Origin: JADJNY01 sp046349615 | Lineage (GTDB): Bacteria > Planctomycetota > UBA1135 > GCA-002686595 | Assembly: GCA_046349615.1 (NCBI GenBank) | Contig: JAXMBZ010000005.1 | Span: 186,001 to 250,000 of the forward strand | DNA length: 64,000 nt | Direction of reading: 5' to 3' | Position numbers and translations under genes: made by a program | In this document: piece after piece, positions 16,432-27,977 of the stretch | Layout: each line of letters begins with the position of its first letter | Position numbering within the stretch: position 1 is the first letter of the stretch | Notes under the pieces: generated by a model | What the model saw: only the letters and a program-made list of their open reading frames with translations | The model's database searches: none | Told to the model about the DNA's origin: nothing

Positions 16432-16779
16432 TCAGGAGGGGAACCGCGCGTCGCGCGCGGGGTCGCCGCGGCGCCGCTCGATGCGGCGCTTCACGATGCG
16501 TTCGACCGCACGCGCGCCGCGCCGCGCGGCGTGGTCGACGGCGGCGAGGACGTCGCCGGACAGGTGTTCGACGAACACGCGCCCGCGCCGCACGAGCGCG
16601 ATGTCGACGCGGCAGCGCTTGTCGGTGCCGCCGCGCGGCCCGTTCTCGTCGCAGAGGAGCACGCGGACCGCCCGGACGCGCGGGGCGAATCGGGCGAGTT
16701 CGAAGGCGAGCCTCCGGTGGACGTGGACCAGGAGTTCGTGGGTCGGGGACAGGCCGCGGGCATGGACGTGGATCTGCAT
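16432..16779 (-). CDS. HPF/RaiA-type ribosome hibernation factor, short form
   Basis: 115 residues with the beta-alpha-beta-beta-beta-alpha pattern of the S30AE domain: MQIHVHARGLSPTHELLVHV at the start, then RVRAVRVLLCDENGPRGG, KRCRVDIALVRRGRVFVEHL and a basic C-terminal helix rich in Arg. Members bind the 30S decoding region and silence ribosomes under stress. It lacks the long dimerisation tail of the long HPF form. The ATG at 16779 has a strong AGGAG site six bases upstream. Longer upstream starts would overlap the promoter region shared with the divergent LysR gene. Sequence divergence from canonical HPF is high, so it may be a specialised paralogue. Confidence 0.75.
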   Translation of the reverse strand: MQIHVHARGLSPTHELLVHVHRRLAFELARFAPRVRAVRVLLCDENGPRGGTDKRCRVDIALVRRGRVFVEHLSGDVLAAVDHAARRGARAVERIVKRRIERRRGDPARDARFPS

Positions 16780-16891
16780 GAGGTTCTCCTGCGGACGGAA
16801 TCGTCGTCCGCGGAGGAGACTACGCTGGACGGCCCCGGAGACGAGTCGAAAGATATGCACGAACACTTCTAGGAAAGTGAACGGTGCCGAC

Positions 16892-17791
16892 ATGGCCTGG
16901 TTGAACTACCACCACCTCCTCTACTTCCGCGCCGTCGTCCGCGAGGGCGGCGTGCTCCGCGCGAGCGAACGCCTCCACCTGTCGCCGTCCGCGATCAGCA
17001 CGCAGGTGAAGCAGCTCGAGCGCGTCCTCGGCGAGCCGCTCTTGAAGAAGGTCGGCCGGCGCGTCGAGCCGACCGAGACCGGCCGCCTCGTGCTCGGGTA
17101 CGCGGACGAGATCCACGGGCTCGGGACCGAACTCCTCGACGTCGTCCGCGGCGGCACGGGGCGGCGCGCCGCCGTGCTGCGCGTCGGGGTCGCGGACGTC
17201 GTGCCGAAGCTCGTCGCGCGCGAACTCCTCGCGCCCGCGCTCGAGCTCGCCGAGCCCGTGCGGCTGATGGTGCGCGAAGACCGTCCGGAGGCCCTCCTCG
17301 GCGAACTCGCCGCGCACGAGCTCGACGTCGTGCTCTCCGACGCCCCGCTGATCGACGGCGCGCGGCTCAAGGCGTTCAGCCACCTGCTCGGCGAAAGCAG
17401 CGTGACGCTGCTCGCGGAGCGCCGGCTCGCGGAGAAGCTCCGGCCGCGCTTCCCGCTGTCGCTCGACGGCGCGCCCGTGCTCGTCCCCGCGGCGCACACC
17501 GCGCTGCGACGCGCGCTCGACGCGTGGTGGGACGAGCGCGACGTCGTCCCGCGCATCGTGGGAGAGTTCGACGACAGCGCGCTGCTCAAGACCTTCGGGC
17601 AGGCGGGCTTCGGCGCGTTCGCGGTCCCGAGCGCGATCGCGGAGCAGGTCCGCGAACAACACGGCGTCCAGGTCGTCGGGCGCCTCTCCGACGTGGTCGA
17701 GCGCTTCTACGCGATCTCACCGGAACGCAAGATCCGTCACCCTGCCGTTCTCGCCATCACGCGTCGCGCGAAGAGCCGTCTCTTCGCGTAG
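16892..17791 (+). CDS. LysR-family transcriptional regulator, NhaR-like
   Basis: 299 residues. The N-terminus (MAWLNYHHLLYFRAVVREGG) and the winged helix-turn-helix that follows (RASERLHLSPSAISTQVKQL, residues 24-43) match the NhaR subgroup, whose E. coli member senses sodium and activates the Na+/H+ antiporter. An effector domain follows from about residue 95, with LRVGVADVVPKLVARELL. No antiporter gene is visible nearby. It is divergent from the hibernation-factor gene with 112 bases between start codons. LysR regulators often control the divergent neighbour, so ionic-stress control of ribosome hibernation is an attractive inference. Confidence 0.88.
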   Translation: MAWLNYHHLLYFRAVVREGGVLRASERLHLSPSAISTQVKQLERVLGEPLLKKVGRRVEPTETGRLVLGYADEIHGLGTELLDVVRGGTGRRAAVLRVGVADVVPKLVARELLAPALELAEPVRLMVREDRPEALLGELAAHELDVVLSDAPLIDGARLKAFSHLLGESSVTLLAERRLAEKLRPRFPLSLDGAPVLVPAAHTALRRALDAWWDERDVVPRIVGEFDDSALLKTFGQAGFGAFAVPSAIAEQVREQHGVQVVGRLSDVVERFYAISPERKIRHPAVLAITRRAKSRLFA

Positions 17792-17873
17792 CCGGGTGCC
17801 GCGGGGCTGCTTTCGCCGACCGCTCCGCCCGCGGCATTGCACGATCGCCTCGCGAGGCGCATCCTCGACGCTG

Positions 17874-18551
17874 ATGAAGCTCCTCGTCATCGAGGATTCG
17901 AGCACGCTCCGAGCGAACCTCGAGACCGGGTTCCGCCGGGCAGGTTTCGCCGTGGACGTCGCGACGGACGGCGGCGAGGGGCTGCGCATGGCCCTCGCGA
18001 CCCACTACGACGTCGTGCTCCTCGACCTCGGGCTCCCGGTGCTCGACGGCATGGACGTCCTCCGGCGGCTGCGCGAGGAGGGCAACCCGACCCACGTCCT
18101 CGCCCTGACGGCTCGCGACGCGTTGGAGGACCGCGTGCGCGGCCTCGACGGAGGCGCGGACGACTACGTCGTGAAGCCGTTCTCCTTCGACGAGCTCCTC
18201 GCGCGCGTCCGCACGCTCTGTCGGCGCGCGTACGGGAGCGGCGCGAGCACGATCGAGGTGGGCAACCTCCTGCTCGACCTCGGCATGCGCGAGGTGCGCA
18301 TCGGCGAGAAGGGCCTCGAGCTCACCCGCCGCGAGTTCGCGCTCCTCGAGTACCTCGTGCTCCGCCGCGGTCAGGTCGTGCGCCGCGAGGAGATCGAACA
18401 GAGCCTCTACGAGACCTGCGTCGGACCGACGAGCAACGTCGTCGACGCCTGCGTGCTCCGGCTCCGTCGCAAGCTCGACGCCGCGCAGAGCACGGCCCAG
18501 GTCCAGACCCTGCGCGGAATCGGCTACCGCTTCGACGCCGCGGCGCGATGA
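17874..18551 (+). CDS. OmpR/PhoB-family response regulator
   Basis: A 225-residue two-domain regulator. The receiver domain (1-115) has the acidic pair in MKLLVIEDSS, the phosphoacceptor Asp at residue 51 in VVLLDLGLPVLDG, the conserved Thr in VLALTARD and the Lys in YVVKPFSFDEL. The C-terminal winged helix (about 130-225) has LTRREFALLEYLVLRRGQVV and the recognition helix near VVDACVLRLRRKLD, ending with RGIGYRF. The start at 17874 is set by the receiver domain; upstream extension lacks similarity. Its stop overlaps the kinase start (ATGA), so the two are coupled. The signal sensed is unknown. Confidence 0.94.
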   Translation: MKLLVIEDSSTLRANLETGFRRAGFAVDVATDGGEGLRMALATHYDVVLLDLGLPVLDGMDVLRRLREEGNPTHVLALTARDALEDRVRGLDGGADDYVVKPFSFDELLARVRTLCRRAYGSGASTIEVGNLLLDLGMREVRIGEKGLELTRREFALLEYLVLRRGQVVRREEIEQSLYETCVGPTSNVVDACVLRLRRKLDAAQSTAQVQTLRGIGYRFDAAAR

Positions 18552-19987
18552 AGTCGATCCGCGGGCGCCTCTTGCTCGTGCTCGTCGGCGGTGCGACGTT
18601 GCTCGTCGGGTCGGGCGCTTGGGTGCTCGACAACCGCGTGCGTGCCGAGCTCCAGCGCACGCTCGACGTCGCGCTCGTGTCGCGCGCGACGGCCCTCGCC
18701 CGCGTGCTCGCCGTCGATCCCACCGCCGTGTCGGGGGAGGACGAGCTAAGCCTCGCGTCGGCGCTCGAGGTCACCTCGCGTCCCTTCTTCTTCCAGGTCT
18801 GGCGGGACGACGGGACGCTGCTCGGAGGCTCGCCCTCGCTCGAGGGCGCGGCGCTGCCGCGCGTCGGCGCGGGCGGCGAGGGGCCCAACTTCGTCGACGT
18901 CGGCCGTCTTCCGAACGGACGCGCGGGCCGAGCGGTCGTCGTGCTCTCCACCGTGCGCGGCGCGCGCGCCGGGGCTGCGACGGAGACGCCCGCGGTGCTC
19001 CCCGCCGGGACGCGCCTCACCGTCGTCGTCGCGACGGACCGGACCGAGCTCGAGGCGACGCTCGGCGGACTTCGCCGCGCGGGCCTGCTGATCCTCGTCG
19101 GCGTGTTCGTGCTCGGCGTCCTCGTCGTCGCGCAGGTCCTGCGCGTCGGGCTCGCGCCGCTCTCCGCGTTCGCGGAGCAGGCGCGCGCGCTCGACGAGCG
19201 TTCGCTGCACGTCCGGTTCGACGTCCCGCGGCTTCCGGCGGAGCTGCGGCCGATCCAGGACCGCCTCAACGAGCTGCTCGCGCGTCTCGAGGCCGCGTTC
19301 GACCACGAGCAGCGCTTCACGTCCTCGCTCGCGCACGAGCTGCGCACGCCGATCGCCGAGCTCCGGACGCTCGCGGAGGTCGCGCTCCGCGCGGATCCTC
19401 GCGCGGCTTCGAGCGGGGACTACCAGGCCTTCTTGACCGGCGTGGAGCGGATCCAGTCGCTCGTCCAGGCGCTGCTCCTGCTGCGGCGTTCGGAGACCGG
19501 ACAGCTCGATCTCGGCGCGGACGACGTGGACCTCGGCACGCTCGTGGAGGACGTGCTCGACGACCACGAAGCCGCCGCGCGGCACCGGCAGCTCGTGGTC
19601 GAGACCGAGCTCGAGGAGGCGATTCGGCTCCGCACGAATCGCGCGATGCTCCGCTCGATCGTCGACAACCTCCTGCGCAACGCACTGGAGTACGCGCCCG
19701 CGGGCACGAAGGTCCGGATCGCGTGCACGCGCACCGGGACCGGCTTCACGTTCTCCATCGAGAACAGCGCGCCGGGCCTCGATGCCCAAGCCGTCGAGCG
19801 CCTGTTCGAACCTCGACGCGGAGGCCAGGTGCGTCGGGACGGGGAGCACCTGGGGCTCGGGCTCGCGCTCTGCAATTCGCTCGCGCGGCTCCTGGAGCTC
19901 CACCTGCGCGCGTCGCTCACGGACGGCGACCGACTCGTCTTCTCGGTCGTCGGTCCGGTCGCCCGCGGCGAGCCACCGCGCGGTTGA
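18548..19987 (+). CDS. Sensor histidine kinase, partner of the preceding regulator
   Basis: 479 residues. One membrane segment lies near residues 7-26, followed by an extracytoplasmic sensor of about 150 residues and a second segment near 178-200. Then come a HAMP-like linker (APLSAFAEQARALDERSL), the dimerisation domain with phosphoacceptor His263 in LAHELRTPIAELRTLAE, and an ATP-binding domain. The latter has an N-box IVDNLLRNALEYA, a G1-like IENSAPGLDAQ and the G2 motif GEHLGLGLALCNSLA. The architecture resembles QseC/CusS-type kinases. The start codon overlaps the regulator stop. A Gly/Ala-rich region of the sensor shows no recognised ligand fold. Confidence 0.93.
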   Translation: MKSIRGRLLLVLVGGATLLVGSGAWVLDNRVRAELQRTLDVALVSRATALARVLAVDPTAVSGEDELSLASALEVTSRPFFFQVWRDDGTLLGGSPSLEGAALPRVGAGGEGPNFVDVGRLPNGRAGRAVVVLSTVRGARAGAATETPAVLPAGTRLTVVVATDRTELEATLGGLRRAGLLILVGVFVLGVLVVAQVLRVGLAPLSAFAEQARALDERSLHVRFDVPRLPAELRPIQDRLNELLARLEAAFDHEQRFTSSLAHELRTPIAELRTLAEVALRADPRAASSGDYQAFLTGVERIQSLVQALLLLRRSETGQLDLGADDVDLGTLVEDVLDDHEAAARHRQLVVETELEEAIRLRTNRAMLRSIVDNLLRNALEYAPAGTKVRIACTRTGTGFTFSIENSAPGLDAQAVERLFEPRRGGQVRRDGEHLGLGLALCNSLARLLELHLRASLTDGDRLVFSVVGPVARGEPPRG

Positions 19988-20005
19988 GGCGGCGGCATCC
20001 AGCGG

Positions 20006-20653
20006 TCACGCGCGTCGGCGCGCGGAGCGGGCCGGCCGCGTGATCGAGGCCCGGACGAGGGGCGAGCGCGCGAGGTCCTCGGGAGCGACGTGCTTCACGT
20101 CGACGCCGGGCACGAGGTCGACGCCGCTCGCGCGGAAGACGTGGCTCACGAACGCGGAGCAGAACGCGGCGTGCTCGCGCGCGAGCGGGTTCTCCTTCGC
20201 GCGCCGCGACGGACGGTGGATCGCGAGCAGCGTGCCCGCGAGCTCGCGCAGCGAGTAGCGCACGCGCGACGCGACCATGTCGAGCGCGAGCGCGAGCACG
20301 CGCGCCTCCGCCTCCGCGTCGAGGCCGACGTCGAGGATCGCGAGCGTCGGCCACGCTTCCTCGTCCGCGTACTTGTCGGCGCGGTTCTCCTGCACGCCGA
20401 GGCGCACGTGCTTCCGGTGGACGTCGAGATCGGACTCGATCACCCAATGCCGTCCGTCCGCGCGCACGCCCTGGAAGAGGAACGCGTGCGACCACGCGCT
20501 CGCGCGCCGCTCCGGCACGATCGGCCGCTGCGCGTGCGCGATGGCGCGGTCGATCGGCGAGGATCCGCCGACGAGCCCGATGCGCCCGGCGCGCGCGTGC
20601 CGCGTCAGGAACTCCGCGTTCGAGAGCTCCGGCTCGACGACGGTCTCGGTCAT
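20006..20653 (-). CDS. YiiX/NlpC-P60-like permuted papain-fold hydrolase
   Basis: 215 residues. Three blocks fit a circularly permuted papain fold: His in ASAWSHAFLFQG near residue 55, an acidic block HWVIESDLD near residue 70, and a Cys in EHAAFCSAFVSHVF near residue 167. Members of the YiiX/YebB and LRAT-like group are amidases or acyltransferases acting on peptide or lipid amides. There is no signal peptide, so a cytosolic location is likely. It lies 42 bases downstream of the HerA-like ATPase gene on the same strand and converges with the histidine kinase gene. The substrate is not evident. Confidence 0.65.
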   Translation of the reverse strand: MTETVVEPELSNAEFLTRHARAGRIGLVGGSSPIDRAIAHAQRPIVPERRASAWSHAFLFQGVRADGRHWVIESDLDVHRKHVRLGVQENRADKYADEEAWPTLAILDVGLDAEAEARVLALALDMVASRVRYSLRELAGTLLAIHRPSRRAKENPLAREHAAFCSAFVSHVFRASGVDLVPGVDVKHVAPEDLARSPLVRASITRPARSARRRA

Positions 20654-20695
20654 GCGCTTCCGTGCTCCGTTTCGAGGCTCGCCGCGGTCACCCGC

Positions 20696-23344
<2,649 letters not shown>

Positions 23345-23651
23345 GGAGCGAGAAGGTAGCGGCCGCGCGGGCGGCGGGGGAGCGCGCGGGCGGACGGCCG
23401 AGGTGAGCGGGGCCGCCCGCCCGGCGGGCGGCCCCGCGGCGAACACCTTGCGCGCGCCTCGCGGCGCGCCGGCGGAGACGCTCGCAAGCGCCCCGCCGCC
23501 CCCGGCCGGGCCGCGGAAACGGCGCTCCACGGCTCCGGCGCCGAGGCCCGCGAGCGCGTGCGCGCGTGGACCCGCGCTTGCACGGAGGCGGGCCCGATCC
23601 GTTGCGACGGCGCTCCTCCGCCGCCATGCTCGGACCGTCCACCTCCTCGCC
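23345..23651. other. Divergent intergenic region, 307 bases
   Basis: Lies between the minus-strand HerA-like gene and the plus-strand HEAT-repeat gene and must contain both promoters. Reading frames across it are Arg/Ala/Pro-rich and look like GC artefacts. CCCGCCCGGCGGGCGG near 23415-23431 can fold into a small hairpin. No other feature is recognisable. Confidence 0.45.
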
Positions 23652-25763
23652 ATGCGGCTCCGTCCCCTCCATCTCGTCTGGCTCTTGGCGGCGGCGCCGG
23701 CTGCGGCGCAGCTCTCCGCGGGCGGCGCCTCCTCCGCGGTGCCGATCCCGAAGGACTCGAGCACGGGCGCGCAGGGCGGCTCCACCGGCGGCACGACGAA
23801 CCGCGGCGGGAGCGGGGAGACGGCGCCGGCCGCGCCGCGGCCCGAGGACAAGCTCGCGCCGCTCGACCCGAAGGCCGCGAACGCGAACCTCGCCGGCGCG
23901 AAGACCGTCACGCCGCACGCCGAGCCGCGGCCGAAGGACGCGCCGCGGACGCCCACCGCGGACGAGGGCGACCGCTCGGGGTTCGAGACGTGGTGGCTCC
24001 TGAACCGCGAAGCCCTGCTCGACCTCCACGCGAAGTCGGCGGAGAGCGCCCGCTCCGGCGACGGCGCGTCGAAGGAGCCCCTGCGCGCGGGCGGCGTCGC
24101 CGCGCGCGACGTCGAGCTCCGCCTCCTGCCCGCGCTGGAGCGGCTCGCCGACCGCGAGACGAACGCGGCGCTCCTCTGCGAAGTCCTGATCGCGATGGCG
24201 CGCGTCGTCGACGCGCCGTCCGCGCGTCCCACGCCGAACGAGCTCGAGCTTCGCGCGCGCCTCGCGGCGCGCTTCCGCGCGGCGCTCGCGCACCCGCAGG
24301 CGCAGGTCGCGGAGAGCGCGGCCCTGGCACTCGGCCTCCTCGGCGACGGCGCGGACCTCGGGACGTTGATCGACCTCGCGCGCGACGGCCGCGACGGGCG
24401 CGCGGCCTCCGCGCGCGACTCCGTGCCGTACCGGCTGCGCGCGTTCGCGGCCTACGCCGTCGGTCTCGCGGCGCACGCGACGACGAGCGAGGACGTGCGG
24501 CGCTACGGCGTGAGCGGCCTCGCGCTCGTGCTCGCCGCGCGCGAGACGCCCCGCGAGGTCCAGGTCGCGTGCGTGAACGCGCTCGGCATCAGCGAGCTCG
24601 CGTCCGACCCGAAGAGCTGGCGCGCGTCCGTGCAGCGCACCGCGCGCGAGCTCGAGCCGACCGCGTCGCGCGAGGCGCTCGCGGCGCACCTCCTGCTCGT
24701 CGTCGCGAACGACCGCGCGAACGCCGTGCTGCGCGCGCAGGCGCTCGTCGCCGTGGCGCGGCTCGCGCGCGGCGCGGCCGAGCCCGTCCGGGACGAGGTC
24801 GAGCGCGCGTGCGTCGAGCTGCTCGCTTCGACCGCGCATCCGCCGAACGAGCTCGCGCAGAGCGCGGCGCTCGCGCTCGGGATGCTCTCCGACGCCGGCG
24901 GCGCCCCGCTCGACCGCGAAGCGCGCGCCCGGCTCTCGAGCGCGGCGCGCGAGGCCGACCTCGACACGCGGCACTTCGCGCTGCTCGCGCTCGGCGCGCT
25001 CGCCGCGCGGCCCGACGAGGACCCGGGCGCGCCGTTCGCGGGCGCGCCCGAGGCGCACCGCTTCCTCTTGAAGGAGCTCACCGAGGGCCGCGGCGCCGCG
25101 CGCGCCTTCGCCGCCCTCGCGCTCGGCCTCTACGGGCGCGGGCTGCGCGACCTGGGCCGCGCGCCGTCGAACGAGGCGGGCGACGCGCTCGTCGAGCGCA
25201 TGCAGAAGGCGTCGACGCCCGACGAGGTCGCGGCGTGCGCGTTGGCACTCGGGCTGCGCAAGGACCCGACGGTCGTGCCCGCGCTGCGCGCGCGTTGGGA
25301 CCAGGCGTCCGACGACCTCGTCCGCGCCGCGACGAGCGTCGCGCTCGGGCTCGTCGGCGACGGCGGGATGCGCGTCGAGCTGCGGCGCGCGCTCCTCGCG
25401 GCGAAGGCGCGGCCCACGCTCGCGCGCGAGCTCGCGGTGGCGCTCGCGCTGCTCGGCGACAACGAGCTCGTGCCGACCGTGTGCAAGGAGCTCGCGTCCG
25501 CGGCGGGCAGCGCGGAGCGGCTCAACTGGCTCCAGGTGCTCGCGATCGTGGGGGACGCGCGGGCGCTCGACCCGCTCTTCGCGCTCGCCGCGGACGACGC
25601 GCAGAGCGTCGACGTGCGCGCGCGCGCCGCGGCGACGCTCGGCGCGATCGGCGACGGGCGACGGCTCCCGTGGAACGACGCGTACGTCGGCGGCGCGAAC
25701 TACCTCGCGGGCGTCGAGACGTTCTCCGACGCGCGCGGGACGGGGCTCCTCGACCGGCGCTGA
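23652..25763 (+). CDS. Secreted HEAT-repeat protein
   Basis: 703 residues, with a signal peptide at the start (MRLRPLHLVWLLAAAPAAAQ), which decides the start at 23652 over the longer frame. Residues 20-100 are a low-complexity Gly/Thr/Pro/Ala segment. From about 130 to 690 run repeated helical pairs with SAALALGLLGDG, QSAALALGMLSDAG, FALLALGALAARP, AAFALALGL-like and TSVALGLVGDGG motifs, which are HEAT/PBS-lyase-type repeats. Such solenoids serve as protein-binding scaffolds. Secreted HEAT proteins are common in planctomycetes, and the ligand here is unknown. It is followed after 120 bases by the Kelch protein on the same strand. Confidence 0.82.
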   Translation: MRLRPLHLVWLLAAAPAAAQLSAGGASSAVPIPKDSSTGAQGGSTGGTTNRGGSGETAPAAPRPEDKLAPLDPKAANANLAGAKTVTPHAEPRPKDAPRTPTADEGDRSGFETWWLLNREALLDLHAKSAESARSGDGASKEPLRAGGVAARDVELRLLPALERLADRETNAALLCEVLIAMARVVDAPSARPTPNELELRARLAARFRAALAHPQAQVAESAALALGLLGDGADLGTLIDLARDGRDGRAASARDSVPYRLRAFAAYAVGLAAHATTSEDVRRYGVSGLALVLAARETPREVQVACVNALGISELASDPKSWRASVQRTARELEPTASREALAAHLLLVVANDRANAVLRAQALVAVARLARGAAEPVRDEVERACVELLASTAHPPNELAQSAALALGMLSDAGGAPLDREARARLSSAAREADLDTRHFALLALGALAARPDEDPGAPFAGAPEAHRFLLKELTEGRGAARAFAALALGLYGRGLRDLGRAPSNEAGDALVERMQKASTPDEVAACALALGLRKDPTVVPALRARWDQASDDLVRAATSVALGLVGDGGMRVELRRALLAAKARPTLARELAVALALLGDNELVPTVCKELASAAGSAERLNWLQVLAIVGDARALDPLFALAADDAQSVDVRARAAATLGAIGDGRRLPWNDAYVGGANYLAGVETFSDARGTGLLDRR

Positions 25764-25816
25764 GGCGAGGCGCGCGAAACGCGCGCAGCCCTGCTGGACG
25801 ACGGGCGCGCCGCGCC

Positions 25817-25845
25817 TTGCGGGGTCGTCGGAGGCCTCGTAGGCT
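25817..25845 (+). promoter_or_regulatory. Candidate sigma-70-type promoter of the Kelch gene
   Basis: TTGCGG at 25817-25822, exactly 17 bases, TAGGCT at 25840-25845; the start codon is at 25884. This is the best example of the promoter pattern repeated in the window. Confidence 0.5.
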
Positions 25846-25883
25846 CGACCTCACCCTTCGCTCGCCCGCCTTCCGAGGTCTCC

Positions 25884-27401
25884 ATGCTCCCGCGTCCCCT
25901 GTTCGGCGCGTTCGTCGCGCTCGCTCTCGCTTCGTCCGCGTCCGCCCAGGCGCTGCGCGTCGTCGTCACGAGCTCGACCGCAGCCGGCGCCTGCATCGCG
26001 CGCGTCACCGGCGAGCCGGGCCGCCCGTGGGCGCTCTACCTCTCCGAGGCGGAGACGCCGACCGCGATCACGCCGACGATCACGCTCGACATCGACCCGG
26101 CGCGCCAGCTCGCGTCGGGGCTCTTCCCGCACGGACTCCTCGGGCCGTCGGGCGAGGCCGTCGTCACGATCCCGACCAGCGCGGGCCTCGTCGGGCGCGG
26201 GTGGACGCTGCAGGCGTGCTCGGGGCGTCCGAGCGTCGAGCTCTCCCCGCCGTGGCGCGCGACGTTCCTCGCTCCAGAGACCTTCGGGCCCACCGCGCGC
26301 GGCGCGGTGAACGTCTCGGCGTTCGGCGACCTGTTCCCGCTCGCGGACGGGCGCATGCTGGCGCTCGGCGGCGCGGGCCCCGTCGCGACGACGTGGGAGC
26401 CCGACCGGCAGGAGTTCGCGCCCAACGGCCTGCTCCCGCTCAACCTGACCTTCGCCGCGCGCGCGCAGCTCGCGGACGGGCGCGTGCTCTGCGCGGGCGG
26501 CCTCGACGTGACGACGCAGCAGCCCTCTGCCGAGGCGTACCTCTACGACCCCGCGACCGGGACGGCGACGAGCGTCGGTCCGATGACGAGCGCGCGCGCC
26601 GGCGCCGCGGCGTGCCGCCTGCCGAACGGCAAGGTGTTCCTGTTCGGCGGGCTCTCGACGATCGACGTCACGGACCCGACGACCTTGTTCAACGGGATCC
26701 TGAACTCGAGCGAGCTCTACGACCCGGTCGCGAACACGTTCACCGCGGGCCCGACGATCGCCGAGCGCAAGGCGTTCGCGACGGCGACCTTGATGAACAA
26801 CAACCAGGTGCTCGTCGCCGGCGGACTCGGCGTCGCGCCGGTCGTCAACCTGCCGTTCGTGTCGAACCTCGCGTGGACGTACAGCGCGACGACGAACACG
26901 TTCGGGTTCCTCCCGAAGACCTTCACCGAGGGGCGCATGTTCCACTCCGCGACGAAGCTCTCCGACGGGCGCGTGCTGCTCTCGGGCGGGATCACGGCGG
27001 ACCTCACGAACGTGCTCACGACGGGCGACCTCACGCAGATCGCGTTCACGACGATCGGCTCGACCGCGGTCTACTCGACGTCCGGACTCGGCAGCTTCTC
27101 GGTCGGCCCCGCGCTGCTCGAGTCGCGCGCGTTCCACACGGCGACGGCGCTCGACGCGGGAGCGACGCTCGTCGCGGGCGGCGCGAGCGGCACGCTCGAC
27201 ATCGGCGCGATCCTGGCGGGGACGCTCTCGCTCCCCGCGGCGCTCGCGACGTCGGAGCTCGTGACCCCGGGCCAGGCGAGCCTTCCCGGCGCGCCGATGC
27301 TCGCGCCGCGCGCGGGCGCGTCGGCCTTGCGCTCGCCGATCGACGGGCGCGTGGTGATCGTCGGCGGGGGGCCGGGGCTGGTCGAGCTGTATCAGCCCTG
27401 A
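25884..27401 (+). CDS. Secreted Kelch-type beta-propeller protein
   Basis: 505 residues with a signal peptide (MLPRPLFGAFVALALASSASAQ). After an N-terminal beta domain of about 120 residues, seven Kelch-like motifs follow: DGRMLALGG, DGRVLCAGG, NGKVFLFGG, NNQVLVAGG, DGRVLLSGG, AGATLVAGG and DGRVVIVGG. They predict a seven-bladed propeller, and the last motif lies at the very C-terminus. Between motifs occur SAEAYLYDPATGTATSVGPM-like strands typical of Kelch. There is no catalytic signature of galactose oxidase (Tyr-Cys) that I can see, so a binding role is more likely. It has its own candidate promoter at 25817. Confidence 0.85.
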   Translation: MLPRPLFGAFVALALASSASAQALRVVVTSSTAAGACIARVTGEPGRPWALYLSEAETPTAITPTITLDIDPARQLASGLFPHGLLGPSGEAVVTIPTSAGLVGRGWTLQACSGRPSVELSPPWRATFLAPETFGPTARGAVNVSAFGDLFPLADGRMLALGGAGPVATTWEPDRQEFAPNGLLPLNLTFAARAQLADGRVLCAGGLDVTTQQPSAEAYLYDPATGTATSVGPMTSARAGAAACRLPNGKVFLFGGLSTIDVTDPTTLFNGILNSSELYDPVANTFTAGPTIAERKAFATATLMNNNQVLVAGGLGVAPVVNLPFVSNLAWTYSATTNTFGFLPKTFTEGRMFHSATKLSDGRVLLSGGITADLTNVLTTGDLTQIAFTTIGSTAVYSTSGLGSFSVGPALLESRAFHTATALDAGATLVAGGASGTLDIGAILAGTLSLPAALATSELVTPGQASLPGAPMLAPRAGASALRSPIDGRVVIVGGGPGLVELYQP

Positions 27402-27414
27402 GGCCGGCCCGCGC

Positions 27415-27933
27415 ATGCAGCCCAAAGACCCGCACGGTTCGCCCGCTTCACTCGCCAGTGAACGCGGGTGGATGCGTCAGCGGGCCCGCCGGATGATCGG
27501 GCCAAACCTGCGGCGATACGTCGACAGCGAGGACCTCGTTCAGCAAGTGCAACTCGAAGCCGTCCGGCAACTCGACGGACGGACCTTCGATTCCCCGTCT
27601 GCGTTCCGAAAGTGGTTGGGATTGCTCCTGCGCCATCGTGCCATCGAGGTTGCGCGCCGGCGCCGGTTGACGGATTCCGATGCGAGCGGCTCCTCCGTCT
27701 CCGATCCCGTGCGTGGGCCGGCGACACAGTGCGCCGATCGGGACGACGCGCGGGCGCTGCTCGTGCGGCTCGGCGAGCTCCCGGATCGCGACCGACGCGT
27801 CGTGACGCTGCGCGTTCTGGAGGGGCTTCCCTTCGCGGAGGTCGCGCGGCGTCTCGGTCTGAGCGAGGTGCACGCGCGGGTCGTCTTCAACCGCACGCTC
27901 GCGCGCCTGCGTGCTCGGCCGGGATCGGCCTGA
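27415..27933 (+). CDS. ECF-type RNA polymerase sigma factor
   Basis: 172 residues. Region 2 is recognisable in YVDSEDLVQQVQLEAVRQLD and the following SAFRKWLGLLLRHRAIEVAR. Region 4 is LGELPDRDRRVVTLRVLEGL, followed by the helix-turn-helix SFAEV-like segment FAEVARRLGLSEVHARVVFN. No anti-sigma factor is adjacent. Instead the next gene encodes a Ser/Thr kinase, an arrangement known for ECF groups (for example ECF43 and planctomycete ECF-STK groups) in which phosphorylation may control the sigma factor. It begins 13 bases after the Kelch gene, so it could be read from that promoter. Confidence 0.9.
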   Translation: MQPKDPHGSPASLASERGWMRQRARRMIGPNLRRYVDSEDLVQQVQLEAVRQLDGRTFDSPSAFRKWLGLLLRHRAIEVARRRRLTDSDASGSSVSDPVRGPATQCADRDDARALLVRLGELPDRDRRVVTLRVLEGLPFAEVARRLGLSEVHARVVFNRTLARLRARPGSA

Positions 27934-27938
27934 GACCA

Positions 27939-27952
27939 GGATTCCCGTAACG
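27939..27952 (+). promoter_or_regulatory. 14-base element upstream of the kinase gene (copy 1)
   Basis: GGATTCCCGTAACG, between the sigma-factor stop and the kinase start, 25 bases before the ATG at 27978. A near-identical copy occurs at 30285-30298 in the same position relative to the next start codon. It could be the -35 part of an ECF-dependent promoter; the family target is not known to me. Confidence 0.45.
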
Positions 27953-27977
27953 TTTGGCCGTTGGCGAGCGCTCGAAG

